Assembly: GCF_022271405.1 (NCBI RefSeq)
Contig: NZ_JAJNAL010000012.1
Span: 62,001 to 126,000 of the forward strand
Direction of reading: 5' to 3'
DNA length: 64,000 nt
From: Rhodopseudomonas infernalis
GTDB lineage: Bacteria > Pseudomonadota > Alphaproteobacteria > Rhizobiales > Xanthobacteraceae
Position 1 is the first letter of the stretch; every line of letters starts with the position of its first letter. The notes beneath the pieces were generated by a model. It searched no databases and was not told the origin of the DNA. It saw nothing but the letters and a program-made list of their open reading frames with translations. The position numbers and the translations under genes were made by a program. Positions 25,057 through 33,677 of the stretch are shown here, in pieces.

Positions 25057-25887
25057 TTACTTGGCGGCACGCGCCGCGGCGGCGGCGCGCAAGCTTGCGC
25101 CGTATTCCGGGCGATGGTTGCGGGCCAAAATGCCGGTCGGCAGATCGGTCGAGCGGAACGGCTCGTCGACGCTGTCGCGATAGGCGCTCGGCCGCATCTC
25201 GCTCTTCTGCCGCAGCACCATTTCTGACGACGAGCCCATGTCGTTCTTGCGGCCGTAGACCTCGGTGCAGTCGGACAGCACCTCGATGAAGGCGAAGCCC
25301 GGATGCTGCAGGCCGTGCTTGATCAATTCCTTCATCTTCGGCACGTGGCGCGTCACCTCGCGGCCGACGAAGCCGGCGCCGGCGGCGGTCGCCAGCGCGC
25401 AGGCATCGAAATTCGGCTCGGTGTTGCCGTGCGGCGTCGTCGTGGTCAGCCGCGTCTCCGACGTCGTCGGCGACACCTGGCCGCCGGTCATGCCGTAGAT
25501 CTCGTTGTTGAGCATCAGGCAGGTCAGCTTGAGATTGCGCCGGCAGGCGTGGATCAGATGATTGCCGCCGATCGCCAGGCAATCGCCGTCGCCGGTGATC
25601 ACCACGACATGCAGGTCCGGCCGCGCCAGCGCGAGGCCCGTCGCATAGGCCAGCGGGCGTCCGTGGGTGGTGTGGAAGGTGTTGGCGTCGATATAGGCCG
25701 ACAGCCGCCCGGCGCAGCCGATGCCCGACACGACCGCAAGCTTGTCGCGGTCGATCTTGAGTTCATGCAGCGCCCACAGCAGCGCGCGCAGCGCCATGCC
25801 GTGGCCGCAGCCGGGGCAGAGGAAATGCGGCATCATCTCCTTGCGGAGATAATCGCGGACGTCGAAATGCGGCGCGTCGCGGAACAT
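25057..25887 (-). CDS. korB: 2-oxoacid:ferredoxin oxidoreductase beta subunit (TPP-binding)
   Basis: A 276-residue beta subunit with HFLCPGCGHGMALRALL, cluster and TPP features VSGIGCAGRLSAYIDANTFH, and the TPP/Mg motif ITGDGDCLAIGGNHLIHACR ... LMLNNEIYGMTGGQVSPTT. It carries thiamine diphosphate and a [4Fe-4S] cluster and makes the acyl-CoA. One base separates it from the alpha-subunit gene. Confidence 0.93.
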   Translation of the reverse strand: MFRDAPHFDVRDYLRKEMMPHFLCPGCGHGMALRALLWALHELKIDRDKLAVVSGIGCAGRLSAYIDANTFHTTHGRPLAYATGLALARPDLHVVVITGDGDCLAIGGNHLIHACRRNLKLTCLMLNNEIYGMTGGQVSPTTSETRLTTTTPHGNTEPNFDACALATAAGAGFVGREVTRHVPKMKELIKHGLQHPGFAFIEVLSDCTEVYGRKNDMGSSSEMVLRQKSEMRPSAYRDSVDEPFRSTDLPTGILARNHRPEYGASLRAAAAARAAK

Positions 25888-25888
25888 C

Positions 25889-27049
25889 TCAGACCTCCGA
25901 AGCGAGCTTGGTGGCGCTAGCTGCGATCTGCGCCGGCGTGATCGGCTCGCCGCTGATCAGATGCAGGCCCTCGACGCGGCGATCGCGCAGCAGCCGCTCG
26001 ATCTCCAGCCGGAGCTGGCCGATGTTGAGTTCGGGCACCAGGATCGCCTTGGCGGTCTTGGTCGCCTCGCGCAACGCGATCTCCGGGAACGGCCACAGCG
26101 TAATGGGACGAAACAGCCCGACCTTCTTGCCCTCGGCGCGGCAGGCATCGACCGCGCGGCGCGCGGCGCGGGCGCTGATGCCGATCGCGACGATCACCAC
26201 CTCGGCGTCCTCGCAGCGCACCGCCTCGTAGCTGTCGATCAGGTCGCGATGCTTCTCCAGCTTGGCGTAGAGCCGGCCGAGATTGCGCGTCACCGTTTCG
26301 GGATCCTGCGATGGGAAGCCGGTCTCGCTGTGCGTCAGGCCCGTCGTATGCGTGCGATAGCCGTCGCCGGGGCGCGGCATCGGCGGCACCAGATCGTCGC
26401 CGGCCGCATAGGGCTTGTAGCTGTCGCGCGGGCCGCTCGCCCATTTGCGCGTGGCGTGCACCGGCGGACGGCCGCCGAGCGACACCGTCTCCGAGGATTG
26501 CGCGATCACCTGATCGTACAACACGATCACCGGCGTCCGGCAGATCTCGGCGAGATCGAAGGCGCGGATGGTCTCGTCGTAGATCTCGCGCGCCGAGGCC
26601 GGCGCCAGCACGATGATCGGATAGTCGCCGTGGCTGCCGTAGCGGGTCTGGAAGATATCGGCCTGCGACGGCCGCGTCGGCATGCCGGTCGACGGGCCGC
26701 CGCGCATCACGTTGACGATGACGCAGGGAATTTCCGCACCGGCCGCGTAGCCGATGTTCTCCTGTTTCAGCGAGAAGCCGGGGCCGGAGGTCGCGGTCAG
26801 CGCCTTCACGCCGCCCATCGAGGCGCCGACCACCGCGGCCATCGCGGCGATCTCGTCTTCCATCTGGATGAAGACGCCGCCGGCCTTCGGCAGCAACACC
26901 GATAGCCGCTCGGCGATCTCCGACGACGGCGTGATCGGATAGCCGGCGAAGAACGTGCAGCCGGCGTCGATCGCGCCCTGAGCGCAAGCGGCGTTGCCGG
27001 ACAGCAGCTTGGCGGCGGGCTTTTGGTGCGAACGATCGATCGCGTTCAT
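25889..27049 (-). CDS. korA: 2-oxoacid:ferredoxin oxidoreductase alpha subunit
   Basis: A 386-residue alpha subunit: KLLSGNAACAQGAIDAGCTF, FAGYPITPSSEIAERLS, FIQMEDEIAAMAAVVGASMG, then ATSGPGFSLKQENIGYAAGA and RGGPSTGMPTRPSQADIFQT, and a C-terminal domain II/III. The start ATG 27049 overlaps the iorB stop by four bases; the longer open frame upstream is not translated. It forms a heterotrimer with the beta and gamma subunits. A separate small ferredoxin (delta) gene is absent, but a ferredoxin domain is fused to the neighbouring iorB. Confidence 0.93.
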   Translation of the reverse strand: MNAIDRSHQKPAAKLLSGNAACAQGAIDAGCTFFAGYPITPSSEIAERLSVLLPKAGGVFIQMEDEIAAMAAVVGASMGGVKALTATSGPGFSLKQENIGYAAGAEIPCVIVNVMRGGPSTGMPTRPSQADIFQTRYGSHGDYPIIVLAPASAREIYDETIRAFDLAEICRTPVIVLYDQVIAQSSETVSLGGRPPVHATRKWASGPRDSYKPYAAGDDLVPPMPRPGDGYRTHTTGLTHSETGFPSQDPETVTRNLGRLYAKLEKHRDLIDSYEAVRCEDAEVVIVAIGISARAARRAVDACRAEGKKVGLFRPITLWPFPEIALREATKTAKAILVPELNIGQLRLEIERLLRDRRVEGLHLISGEPITPAQIAASATKLASEV

Positions 27050-27987
27050 CGCGCGGCCTCCATCATCGCTTCGGTGTCGAGATGGACGCGGATCGCGAAG
27101 TCGGGGCACAGCCACTCGCACAGCCGGCAGCCGGTGCATTTCTCCGGCGCGGTCATGGTGGCGATGCGGTCGGCGTTCAGCGTCAGGCAACGCTCCGGGC
27201 ACAGCATGACGCAGATCTCGCAGCTCTTGCACCAGGCGTCGGTGATTTCGAGCCGCGCCGAATAATGCGCGTGCACCGGCACAGCTTTGGTCGCCGCGTC
27301 GTCCGGGGGCGTCGCGGTCTTCGCCTCGGCGATCCAGTTGCGGCCGAGTTCGAACGCCGCACTGTTCACCGCGATGGTCTTCTTCGGCACAAAGCTGGTG
27401 ACGGTCTTCTCCCACTCCGGCAGCTCGAATTCGAGCACGGTCGACAGCGCGCCGAGCAGCACGACGTTGGCGGCGCGGTCGTTGCCGAGTTCTTCGGCCA
27501 TCCGAGTGGCGTCTATCGCATAGGCTTCGGAGACGTAGGCCGAAACCTGCTCGGCGGTCTCGGTGGAGTAGCGCAGCGGCGCGCCGAGCCGGCGGTTGAG
27601 GCAGGCGAACGGCGGCACGATGCGCTTGGTGTCGCAGATGAACACGCCGGTGTCGCGCTTCAGATGGGGCAGCCAGCGCAGGCCCTCGGCCCATTCCAGC
27701 GCGATCAGCACGTCGGCCTCGCCCTTGGCAATGGTCGGCGACCACACTTTCGGCCCGAACCGGACGTGGCTGAACACGGTGCCGCCGCGCTTGGCCATGC
27801 CGTGGACTTCGCTCTGCTTGACCTCGAAGCCGTGCGCCTGCGCCAGCGACGCCAGCACCTTCGACACCATGATGACGCCCTGCCCGCCGACCCCGACGAT
27901 CAGCACGTTGAAAGGTTCGGCCAGCGCCGCGTTGAAGGCGACGGGCTCGCTGTCTACATTCACGGCGATGTTGCTCTGCTCGTTCAT
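27046..27987 (-). CDS. iorB: Indolepyruvate oxidoreductase beta subunit IorB fused to a C-terminal 2[4Fe-4S] ferredoxin domain
   Basis: A 313-residue protein. Residues about 25-220 are IorB-like (FNVLIVGVGGQGVIMVSKVL, EVKQSEVHGMAKRGGTVFSH, ADVLIALEWAEGLRWLP). Residues about 245-300 form a bacterial-type double-cluster ferredoxin with CKSCEICVMLCP and CTGCRLCEWLCP, each giving CxxCxxCxxxC(P). The start ATG 27987 overlaps the iorA stop by four bases, and its own stop overlaps korA by four, so all are coupled. The ferredoxin module may be the missing electron-transfer subunit of the adjacent KorABC complex. The fusion is the unusual point. Confidence 0.88.
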   Translation of the reverse strand: MNEQSNIAVNVDSEPVAFNAALAEPFNVLIVGVGGQGVIMVSKVLASLAQAHGFEVKQSEVHGMAKRGGTVFSHVRFGPKVWSPTIAKGEADVLIALEWAEGLRWLPHLKRDTGVFICDTKRIVPPFACLNRRLGAPLRYSTETAEQVSAYVSEAYAIDATRMAEELGNDRAANVVLLGALSTVLEFELPEWEKTVTSFVPKKTIAVNSAAFELGRNWIAEAKTATPPDDAATKAVPVHAHYSARLEITDAWCKSCEICVMLCPERCLTLNADRIATMTAPEKCTGCRLCEWLCPDFAIRVHLDTEAMMEAAR

Positions 27988-29804
27988 AGCGTCACCGCCG
28001 GGCTCGCGATCTTGATGCAGTCGATGGTGCAGACCTGGGCGCACAGCGTGCAGCCGATGCACAGCGCCGGATCGATCTTGATCCGGTGGCGGCCCTCGAA
28101 CCATTCGTCGCTCCAGGTCAGCGCCGGGCAGCCGAGATTCATGCAGGACTGGCAGGCGGTGCACTGGCTGGCGTTGATCTCCAGCGGCGGCCCTTTGATC
28201 TTGATCGGATCAAGCACGCAGGGCCGGTTCGAGATCAGTACCGCGACGCCCCGATAGGCGATCGCTTCGCGCAGCGCCTGATGGGTGGCGGCGAGGTCGT
28301 AACTATCGACCGTCTTGACCCATTGCACGCCGCAGGCGCGGATCAGCGCTTCGTAGTTGATCTGCGGCGCCGGATCGCCGCGCAACGTCTTGCCCGTGCC
28401 GGGATGTTCCTGGCCGCCGGTCATTGCGGTGATGTGATTGTCGAGCAGCATCACGGCGATGTTGGCCTGGTTGTAGACCGCGTCGATCAGCGCCGGGATG
28501 CCGGCGTGCAGGAAGGTCGAGTCGCCGATGGTGGCGACGACCGGCTTGGACTCGCCGGCCTTGGCCATGCCGACGGCGTTGCCGATCGACGAGCCCATCG
28601 CCACGCAGGTGTCGATGCCGCGCAGCGGATCGAGCACCGCCAGCGTGTAGCAGCCGATGTCGCCGGCGACACGGGCGCCGGAGGCGCGCACAGCCATAAA
28701 GCCCGAGGTGTGCGGGCAGCCGGCGCACAGCACCGGCGGGCGCACCACCGGCTCCGGCACCCAGGCATTGAGCGACGGCGGCGCCGGCAGGATGCCGGCC
28801 TGCACCAGACCGGCCCGCACCACTTCGGGCGAAAACTCGCCGGCGCGCGGGAAGAAGCGCTTGCCCTCGACCTTGATGCCGAGCGACGCGATCTCCTTCT
28901 CGATGATCGGCTCCAGCTCCTCGACCACGAAGACGCGCTCGACCGAGCCGCAGAAGTCGCGCAGCAATGGTTCAGGCAGCGGCCAGGAGGCGCCGAGCTT
29001 CAGCACGGTGGCGTTCGGCAGCACTTCACGGACATAAGGATAGCAGGTGCCGGCGGTGACGATGCCGAAGCTGGCGTCACCCTTCTCCCATTGGGAGATG
29101 CCCGAGACCGTGAAGTACTCCTTCAGCTTCGCCTCGCGCTCCAGCACTGCGACGTGACGGCCGCGGGCATGCGCCGGGATCATCACGTTCTTCGACGGCT
29201 TCTCCAGAAACACCCGCGGCGGCACCTCGCAGCGCAGACCGACCGAGACGGTGCTGCGGGTGTGCGACAGCCGCGTCGTGCTGCGCACGATCACCGGCGT
29301 GTCGAACTGCTCGGAGATATCGAAGGCGAGCTTAGTGAACTCGTAGGCCTCCTGCGCGTCGCTCGGCTCCAGAATGGGAAGCGTTCCGAGCAGGCCGTAG
29401 ATCCGGCTGTCCTGCTCGTTCTGCGACGAGTGGATGCCGGGATCGTCGCAGACGATCAGCACCAGCCCGCCATTGACGCCGATATAGGCGAACGACATCA
29501 GCGCGTCGGCGGCGACGTTGAGGCCGACATGCTTCATCGCGCACAGCGCGCGGGAGCCAGCGAACGAGGCGCCGATCGCGACGTCGAGCGCGACTTTCTC
29601 GTTGGTCGACCATTGCGCGTGCAGATCTTCGGCCGGATAGGTCCCGAGGTTTTCGAGGATCTCGGTACTTGGCGTCCCCGGATAGGCGGCGGCGACACGG
29701 ACGCCGGCTTCCCAGGCGGCACGGGCGATCGCCTCGTTACCGGTGAGCGGACGCAGCTCCTTCGGCTCGCTCACAGCCGTCGCGGCTTGCCAAGGTGTAT
29801 GCAT
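27984..29804 (-). CDS. iorA: Indolepyruvate ferredoxin oxidoreductase alpha subunit IorA
   Basis: A 606-residue IorA that oxidises indole-, phenyl- or hydroxyphenylpyruvate to arylacetyl-CoA with reduction of ferredoxin. N-terminal domain: LTGNEAIARAAWEAGVRVAA, AYPGTPSTEILENLGTYP. TPP domain near 370-470: VLCAGCPHTSGFMAVRASG, GDIGCYTLAVLDPLRGID, TIGDSTFLHAGIPALIDAV and LLDNHITAMTGGQEHPGTG. C-terminal ferredoxin motifs are CTACQSCMNLGCP and CIGCTLCAQVC. First gene of the leftward iorA-iorB-korA-korB-korC group. Confidence 0.95.
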   Translation of the reverse strand: MHTPWQAATAVSEPKELRPLTGNEAIARAAWEAGVRVAAAYPGTPSTEILENLGTYPAEDLHAQWSTNEKVALDVAIGASFAGSRALCAMKHVGLNVAADALMSFAYIGVNGGLVLIVCDDPGIHSSQNEQDSRIYGLLGTLPILEPSDAQEAYEFTKLAFDISEQFDTPVIVRSTTRLSHTRSTVSVGLRCEVPPRVFLEKPSKNVMIPAHARGRHVAVLEREAKLKEYFTVSGISQWEKGDASFGIVTAGTCYPYVREVLPNATVLKLGASWPLPEPLLRDFCGSVERVFVVEELEPIIEKEIASLGIKVEGKRFFPRAGEFSPEVVRAGLVQAGILPAPPSLNAWVPEPVVRPPVLCAGCPHTSGFMAVRASGARVAGDIGCYTLAVLDPLRGIDTCVAMGSSIGNAVGMAKAGESKPVVATIGDSTFLHAGIPALIDAVYNQANIAVMLLDNHITAMTGGQEHPGTGKTLRGDPAPQINYEALIRACGVQWVKTVDSYDLAATHQALREAIAYRGVAVLISNRPCVLDPIKIKGPPLEINASQCTACQSCMNLGCPALTWSDEWFEGRHRIKIDPALCIGCTLCAQVCTIDCIKIASPAVTL

Positions 29805-30015
29805 CGAGAGCTCCCCCCAAGCGCACGCCGCCGCGGCGATTAGAACTGCTGTAAAGGGGCCCTGTTTCCCAAATTTACCTTCTGTCGTATTTGCGCTAAG
29901 TCAACGGGCATGCCGATCGTACTGGTCTCTACGACGACGGACTAATCGTCCGCGACCGTTATTTGTGCTGAGTGTTATCAGTGCACTGCAAGATAGCTCC
30001 GTGCTAATCAGGAAT

Positions 30016-30032
30016 CGATCGCAACGCGATCG
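30016..30032. promoter_or_regulatory. Perfect inverted repeat in the iorA / small-protein divergent region
   Basis: CGATCGC-AAC-GCGATCG: 7-base arms around a 3-base centre, about 210 bases before iorA and 34 bases before the ATG of the rightward membrane-protein gene. It could be an operator for the rightward gene. CG-rich palindromes arise easily by chance in such DNA, so this is only a candidate. Confidence 0.35.
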
Positions 30033-30065
30033 CACAGTTGAACTTTGGTTGGTGGTGAGGACGCA

Positions 30066-30332
30066 ATGACGACGGTCCCCGATAAGCATGTCGAAGCGCG
30101 GATGGCCCGGATCGAGGCCGCGGTGCAGCGGATGCAGCTCTTCATCGTGATGGTGGTCGGCATCGTCGCGATCCTGTGGTGCCTCGACCTCGCCGTGCGG
30201 CTCAATCCCGATCCGGACTCGGCCGCCTGGTTCTATGGCGGCCAGGCGATCGCCGCGGTGATCGGCATGGCGATCGCGTTCGCGTCCGCCAAGCTGATCG
30301 GCTATCCGCTGCAGGTTCTGCAGCGCGCGTAG
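30066..30332 (+). CDS. Small two-helix membrane protein
   Basis: An 88-residue protein: a polar amphipathic N-terminus (MTTVPDKHVEARMARIEAAV), a first membrane helix about residues 24-43 (LFIVMVVGIVAILWCLDLAV), a loop with NPDPDSAAW, and a second helix about 54-78 (GGQAIAAVIGMAIAFASAKL). The ATG at 30066 follows 'ggtgaggac'. Divergent from iorA. No family recognised. Confidence 0.6.
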   Translation: MTTVPDKHVEARMARIEAAVQRMQLFIVMVVGIVAILWCLDLAVRLNPDPDSAAWFYGGQAIAAVIGMAIAFASAKLIGYPLQVLQRA

Positions 30333-30449
30333 CGGGTTTGTTGACCGCGCGCGCGACGATTTTTCACGGGGCGGCGCGTCGCGCGAGGACCCATTTCGGC
30401 CGGAAAGCTGCTAGACTGTGAACGCGGATGGGTGCCGCTGCGGGTTGAT

Positions 30450-31451
30450 ATGCGTCGAGTTGTCAAGAAAGCTGTGGCTGCTCCGCGCGTTGCGGGGCAC
30501 AAGACGGCCGTCAAATCTGCGCGTGCCACGGCCCGCCAGCCAGTCTCCGACTCCATTTCCCTCACGGCGAACAGCACGACAACCGACGCGTTCAAGACGA
30601 TCGCTGCCGCACTTCTCGCGCGGATCGCCTCGCAAAAGCCGGGCGTCGCGCAGCACGACCCGACCGCCGTGCACCAAATGCGGATCGCGCTTCGACGCAT
30701 GCGGGTGGTGATCACGATCTTCGCTCCGCTGGTGCACGGCCCCGAGACCGAGCGACTGAAACGCGAGCTGAAATGGCTGACCGGACGGCTGGGCCCGGCG
30801 CGCGACCTGCACCTGATGGATCTGAAGCTGCGGGAGACAGACGGCGCCGGCTCGCCGGCGTTCCGCAAGCGCGTCGCGGCCGACCGCGCCAGCGCCTTCG
30901 CCACCGCGGGCCGCGCTGTCACCGACAAGCGCTTCGACAAGCTGCTGGCCGATTTGCAGCAGTGGGTCGAGGCGGCGGGCCAGGCGCAGACCGCGCAGGA
31001 GGTGCCGGCCAGGGCCAAGACGTTCGCAAAACGCACGCTGAAGCGCCGCGCCAAACGGCTGATCCGCAAACTCGATCGGTTGGACGAGCTGAACGACGAA
31101 CAGCGCCACCGGGTGCGGATCGCCGCCAAGAAGCTGTACTACACGGCCGGCTTCTTCGAGGGCCTGTTCGACGGGCATAAGAGCGCTAAGCCGCTGGCGA
31201 AGTTCAGCAAGCGCCTGAAGAAGCTGCTGGACGCACTTGGCGCGCTCAACGACGCAGCTGTGCAACGCGACCTGGCGACGAACGTTGCGAACCGATCGGG
31301 GCTGAGCGCCAAGGGCGATGGCAAGGTCAAGCAAGCCGCTAAGGAGGCCGCCGAGGATCTGGCAGCCGGCGGCGACAGCCGCGATGCTCAACTCAAGGCC
31401 GCGCTGAAAGTGGCCCGACGGCTTGCGGATGCTCCGATTTTCGGGGATTGA
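30450..31451 (+). CDS. CHAD domain protein
   Basis: A 333-residue protein with a CHAD domain (conserved histidine alpha-helical domain) of about 270 residues. The paired conserved histidine blocks are HDPTAVHQMRIALRRMRVVI near residue 60 and RHRVRIAAKKLYYTAGFFEG near 220, and the protein is rich in Lys/Arg (KRTLKRRAKRLIRKLDRL). CHAD domains bind inorganic polyphosphate, so targeting to polyphosphate granules is likely. I use ATG 30450 (MRRVVKKA); the in-frame GTG at 30432 is an alternative. Confidence 0.88.
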   Translation: MRRVVKKAVAAPRVAGHKTAVKSARATARQPVSDSISLTANSTTTDAFKTIAAALLARIASQKPGVAQHDPTAVHQMRIALRRMRVVITIFAPLVHGPETERLKRELKWLTGRLGPARDLHLMDLKLRETDGAGSPAFRKRVAADRASAFATAGRAVTDKRFDKLLADLQQWVEAAGQAQTAQEVPARAKTFAKRTLKRRAKRLIRKLDRLDELNDEQRHRVRIAAKKLYYTAGFFEGLFDGHKSAKPLAKFSKRLKKLLDALGALNDAAVQRDLATNVANRSGLSAKGDGKVKQAAKEAAEDLAAGGDSRDAQLKAALKVARRLADAPIFGD

Positions 31452-31526
31452 CCGCGCAGCTCTCGATCCTTGTCATGGCACGTCGTCTTCACGCGAACCG
31501 GGACCGCTTCGCTCGATCACGCTATA

Positions 31527-32324
31527 ATGGACCGCATGCAGCCTGATCCGCACACGCTCGTCGATGCCACGACGACCTCGCGCTTCGCCGTAACCCGGCG
31601 TTGGCTGGCGCGTGCCTCAGGCTGGGCCGCGAAAGCGACGTTCCGAATCAAACGCGGGAGCCCGGAGCTGACCATCGCGGAGCTCGGCAAGAGCTGGCAG
31701 TTGACCGAATTGCAGCGCACCGCGCTGCAGCAGCTCGGCGCCGCCAAGCCGGGCGCGGCGTTCATCGACGAGAAAGTCGGTGATATGAACCGGGCCGCAC
31801 TCCACCGCTCCGCCTTCGTGCTCAATGCCGCGACGCATCTGTTGTTCGTCGATCTCGGCGCGCAGCTGCTGTTGTCGCTGTGGGAGCTGAAGGCCGCGCT
31901 GGTGATCGGCAATCTTCTCCTGGCGTTGCTGGCGCATTGGCAGATGCGCACGCATTTCCGCGCACTATTGGCCGGGCCGCGGGCGCTGCCGAAGAAGCGG
32001 CGGATGTGGGGGCTGTTGTCCAATCCGCGCTACAACAAGGCGGTGAAGAAGAGCTCCAAGCCCTATGCGCGCAGTGCCTGGAAGGAGCAGACGCTGTACC
32101 GCACCGCGTATTTCGGCAATGCGTTGCTGATCTTCCTCGGCTCGCAGTTCATCCTGCCACCAGAGCGACTGATCTTTCCGTTCGGCTTCCTGATCGGCAA
32201 GATCACCGGGCTGATCACCACGATCGTCGTGTTGTTCGACGGTTGGCGCGGCATCCGCGCCGGCGACGACGCGCGCCTCGCCCGCGAACGCGAAGTTTCG
32301 GTGTATCGAAATCTGAAGATCTGA
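31527..32324 (+). CDS. Membrane protein of unknown function
   Basis: A 265-residue protein starting at ATG 31527. The N-terminal third is soluble, then two hydrophobic segments (about 105-145, FVDLGAQLLLSLWELKAALV ... LLLALLAH) and two more near 190-250 (FGNALLIFLGSQFILPP ... FGFLIGKITGLITTIVVLF), with basic loops (LPKKRRMWGLLSN). It follows the CHAD gene by 75 bases on the same strand, so co-transcription is possible. No family match is recognised. Confidence 0.65.
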   Translation: MDRMQPDPHTLVDATTTSRFAVTRRWLARASGWAAKATFRIKRGSPELTIAELGKSWQLTELQRTALQQLGAAKPGAAFIDEKVGDMNRAALHRSAFVLNAATHLLFVDLGAQLLLSLWELKAALVIGNLLLALLAHWQMRTHFRALLAGPRALPKKRRMWGLLSNPRYNKAVKKSSKPYARSAWKEQTLYRTAYFGNALLIFLGSQFILPPERLIFPFGFLIGKITGLITTIVVLFDGWRGIRAGDDARLAREREVSVYRNLKI

Positions 32325-32388
32325 CGCGGCCTCGCTATCACGAGAGCGTTGCGTCCGACAGGGACACCTAGAACGGCCTCACGCTGAG

Positions 32389-32532
32389 CTAGCGCATTTC
32401 GGACTGCTTCGCCTTCTCCGCCTCTCGCTTCCGATCCAGCCGTTTGCCTTGCCATTCCAGCACAAGCCAGCTGCCGGCAAACATGGCGAGGATCAGGATT
32501 TCGAAGTAGTTGAAGGCGCTGTCGCTGTTCAT
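32389..32532 (-). CDS. 47-residue single-helix membrane protein (tandem copy 2)
   Basis: Reads MNSDSAFNYFEILILAMFAG, then SWLVLEWQGKRLDRKREAEK and a short charged tail. One membrane helix (residues about 8-27) is followed by the motif WxxLExQGKRLDRxR, shared with the upstream neighbour. Its ATG overlaps the neighbour's stop codon by four bases. Too short for routine gene callers; the paralogy and coupling make it credible. Confidence 0.7.
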   Translation of the reverse strand: MNSDSAFNYFEILILAMFAGSWLVLEWQGKRLDRKREAEKAKQSEMR

Positions 32533-32663
32533 TGCGGGCGATCCTTGTCGCGTTCGGCGCGGGCGCGGTCGAGGCGTTTGCCTTGGCGCTCGAGGATCAG
32601 CCAGCCGCCGATCAAGCAGGCGAACACCAGGATCAATTCGATCAGGCCGTAATAGTTCTCCAT
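32529..32663 (-). CDS. 44-residue single-helix membrane protein (tandem copy 1)
   Basis: Reads MENYYGLIELILVFACLIGG, then WLILERQGKRLDRARAERDK and DRPQ. One membrane helix, then the same LExQGKRLDRxRAE motif as the next gene, which starts inside its stop codon. It begins 26 bases after the hemF stop on the same strand, so hemF and the two micro-genes form one transcript. Function unknown; a small membrane partner of a complex is the natural guess. Confidence 0.72.
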   Translation of the reverse strand: MENYYGLIELILVFACLIGGWLILERQGKRLDRARAERDKDRPQ

Positions 32664-32689
32664 GGCCGCCTCCGGCAGCTACTCGGGGT

Positions 32690-33592
32690 TCAGCTCCAGC
32701 TCACCAGCGGCGGCATCGAGCTCATGATGGTTTCGGTGTTGCCGCCGGTCTGCAGGCCGAACATCGTGCCTTTATCGTACAAGAGGTTGAACTCGACATA
32801 GAGGCCGCGGCAGGCGAGCTGCTGGGCGCGCTCCTGCTCGGTCCACGGCTCGACCATGCGCTTGCGCACGATCTTCGGATAGATGTCGAGCAGCGCCGAG
32901 CCGACGTCGCGGGTGAAGGCGAAGTCGCGTTCGAAATCGCCGCTGTTGAGGTGATCGTAGAAGATGCCGCCGACGCCGCGTGCGGTGCCGCGATGCGGCA
33001 GGAAGAAGTAGGTGTCGGCCCATGGCTTGAACTTGGCGTAGTAGGTCGGGTCGTGCGCGTCGCACGCGGCCTTCATGGCGGCGTGGAAGATTGCCGCGTC
33101 CTCGGCCTCCTGGCTGCGCTGCTCGGGCAGCATCGGCGTGAGATCCGCGCCGCCGCCGAACCAGCCCTGCGACGTCGACAGAAAGCGCGTGTTCATGTGC
33201 ACGGTCGGCACGCGCGGGCTGCGCGGATGCATGATCAGGCTGATGCTGGTCGAGACGTAGTCGCGGGTCACGCCGTCGCCGGGCAGGTTCTTGGCCATCT
33301 CGGGCGTCAGCGTGCCGTTGGCCGACGAGGTGTGAATGCCGATCTTCTCGAACAGCCGTCCGTTCGTCAGAAAGCCGCCGACCCCGCCGCCGGCGCCGGT
33401 CTTGCGCTGCCACGGCTTGTAGCTGAAGGTCGCGGGCTCGCCGGGAAACAGCTCGGCCGGCGCCTCGCGCTCCAGCGTCTCGATCTCGGCGCAGATCCGG
33501 TCGCGCAGGCCTTCGAACCAAGCCCGCGCGCGGCTGCGCCGGTCCTCGATATGGCCATCGGGTGCGGTGGCCAGGTCGGTATCAATTGTCAT
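32690..33592 (-). CDS. hemF: Oxygen-dependent coproporphyrinogen III oxidase
   Basis: A 300-residue HemF that oxidatively decarboxylates coproporphyrinogen III to protoporphyrinogen IX using O2. Clear motifs: AGGGVGGFLTNGRLFEKIGI, MNTRFLSTSQGWFGGGADLT, HRGTARGVGGIFYDHLNSGD and RGLYVEFNLLYDKGTMFGLQ. Start ATG 33592 (MTIDTDLATAPDG) is preferred over the longer open frame. Feeds haem and, under some oxygen, bacteriochlorophyll synthesis. I found no FNR-type box in the short upstream region. Confidence 0.96.
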   Translation of the reverse strand: MTIDTDLATAPDGHIEDRRSRARAWFEGLRDRICAEIETLEREAPAELFPGEPATFSYKPWQRKTGAGGGVGGFLTNGRLFEKIGIHTSSANGTLTPEMAKNLPGDGVTRDYVSTSISLIMHPRSPRVPTVHMNTRFLSTSQGWFGGGADLTPMLPEQRSQEAEDAAIFHAAMKAACDAHDPTYYAKFKPWADTYFFLPHRGTARGVGGIFYDHLNSGDFERDFAFTRDVGSALLDIYPKIVRKRMVEPWTEQERAQQLACRGLYVEFNLLYDKGTMFGLQTGGNTETIMSSMPPLVSWS

Positions 33593-33677
33593 CGTGTCAT
33601 CCGTTGCGCGTTCCCCTGTTACCGGTATCACGTCACGGGCGTCGATTCGAGAGCTTTGAGACCTGTCGCCGTAGGCC

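Noticed and set aside
25889-27745. 618-codon frame containing korA with a long N-terminal extension
   Set aside because: The first ~230 codons are an out-of-phase reading of iorB; the true start is ATG 27049, coupled to the iorB stop.
28086-29843. 585-codon plus-strand frame
   Set aside because: Antisense shadow of iorA; low-information Arg/His/Gly-rich translation.
31520-31530. 'gctataatgg' as a -10 promoter box
   Set aside because: It overlaps the start codon of the membrane-protein gene and has no fitting -35 element; chance match.
33593-33677. FNR box upstream of hemF
   Set aside because: Only partial half-sites (atcaattg, ttgag) without TTGAT-N4-ATCAA spacing.
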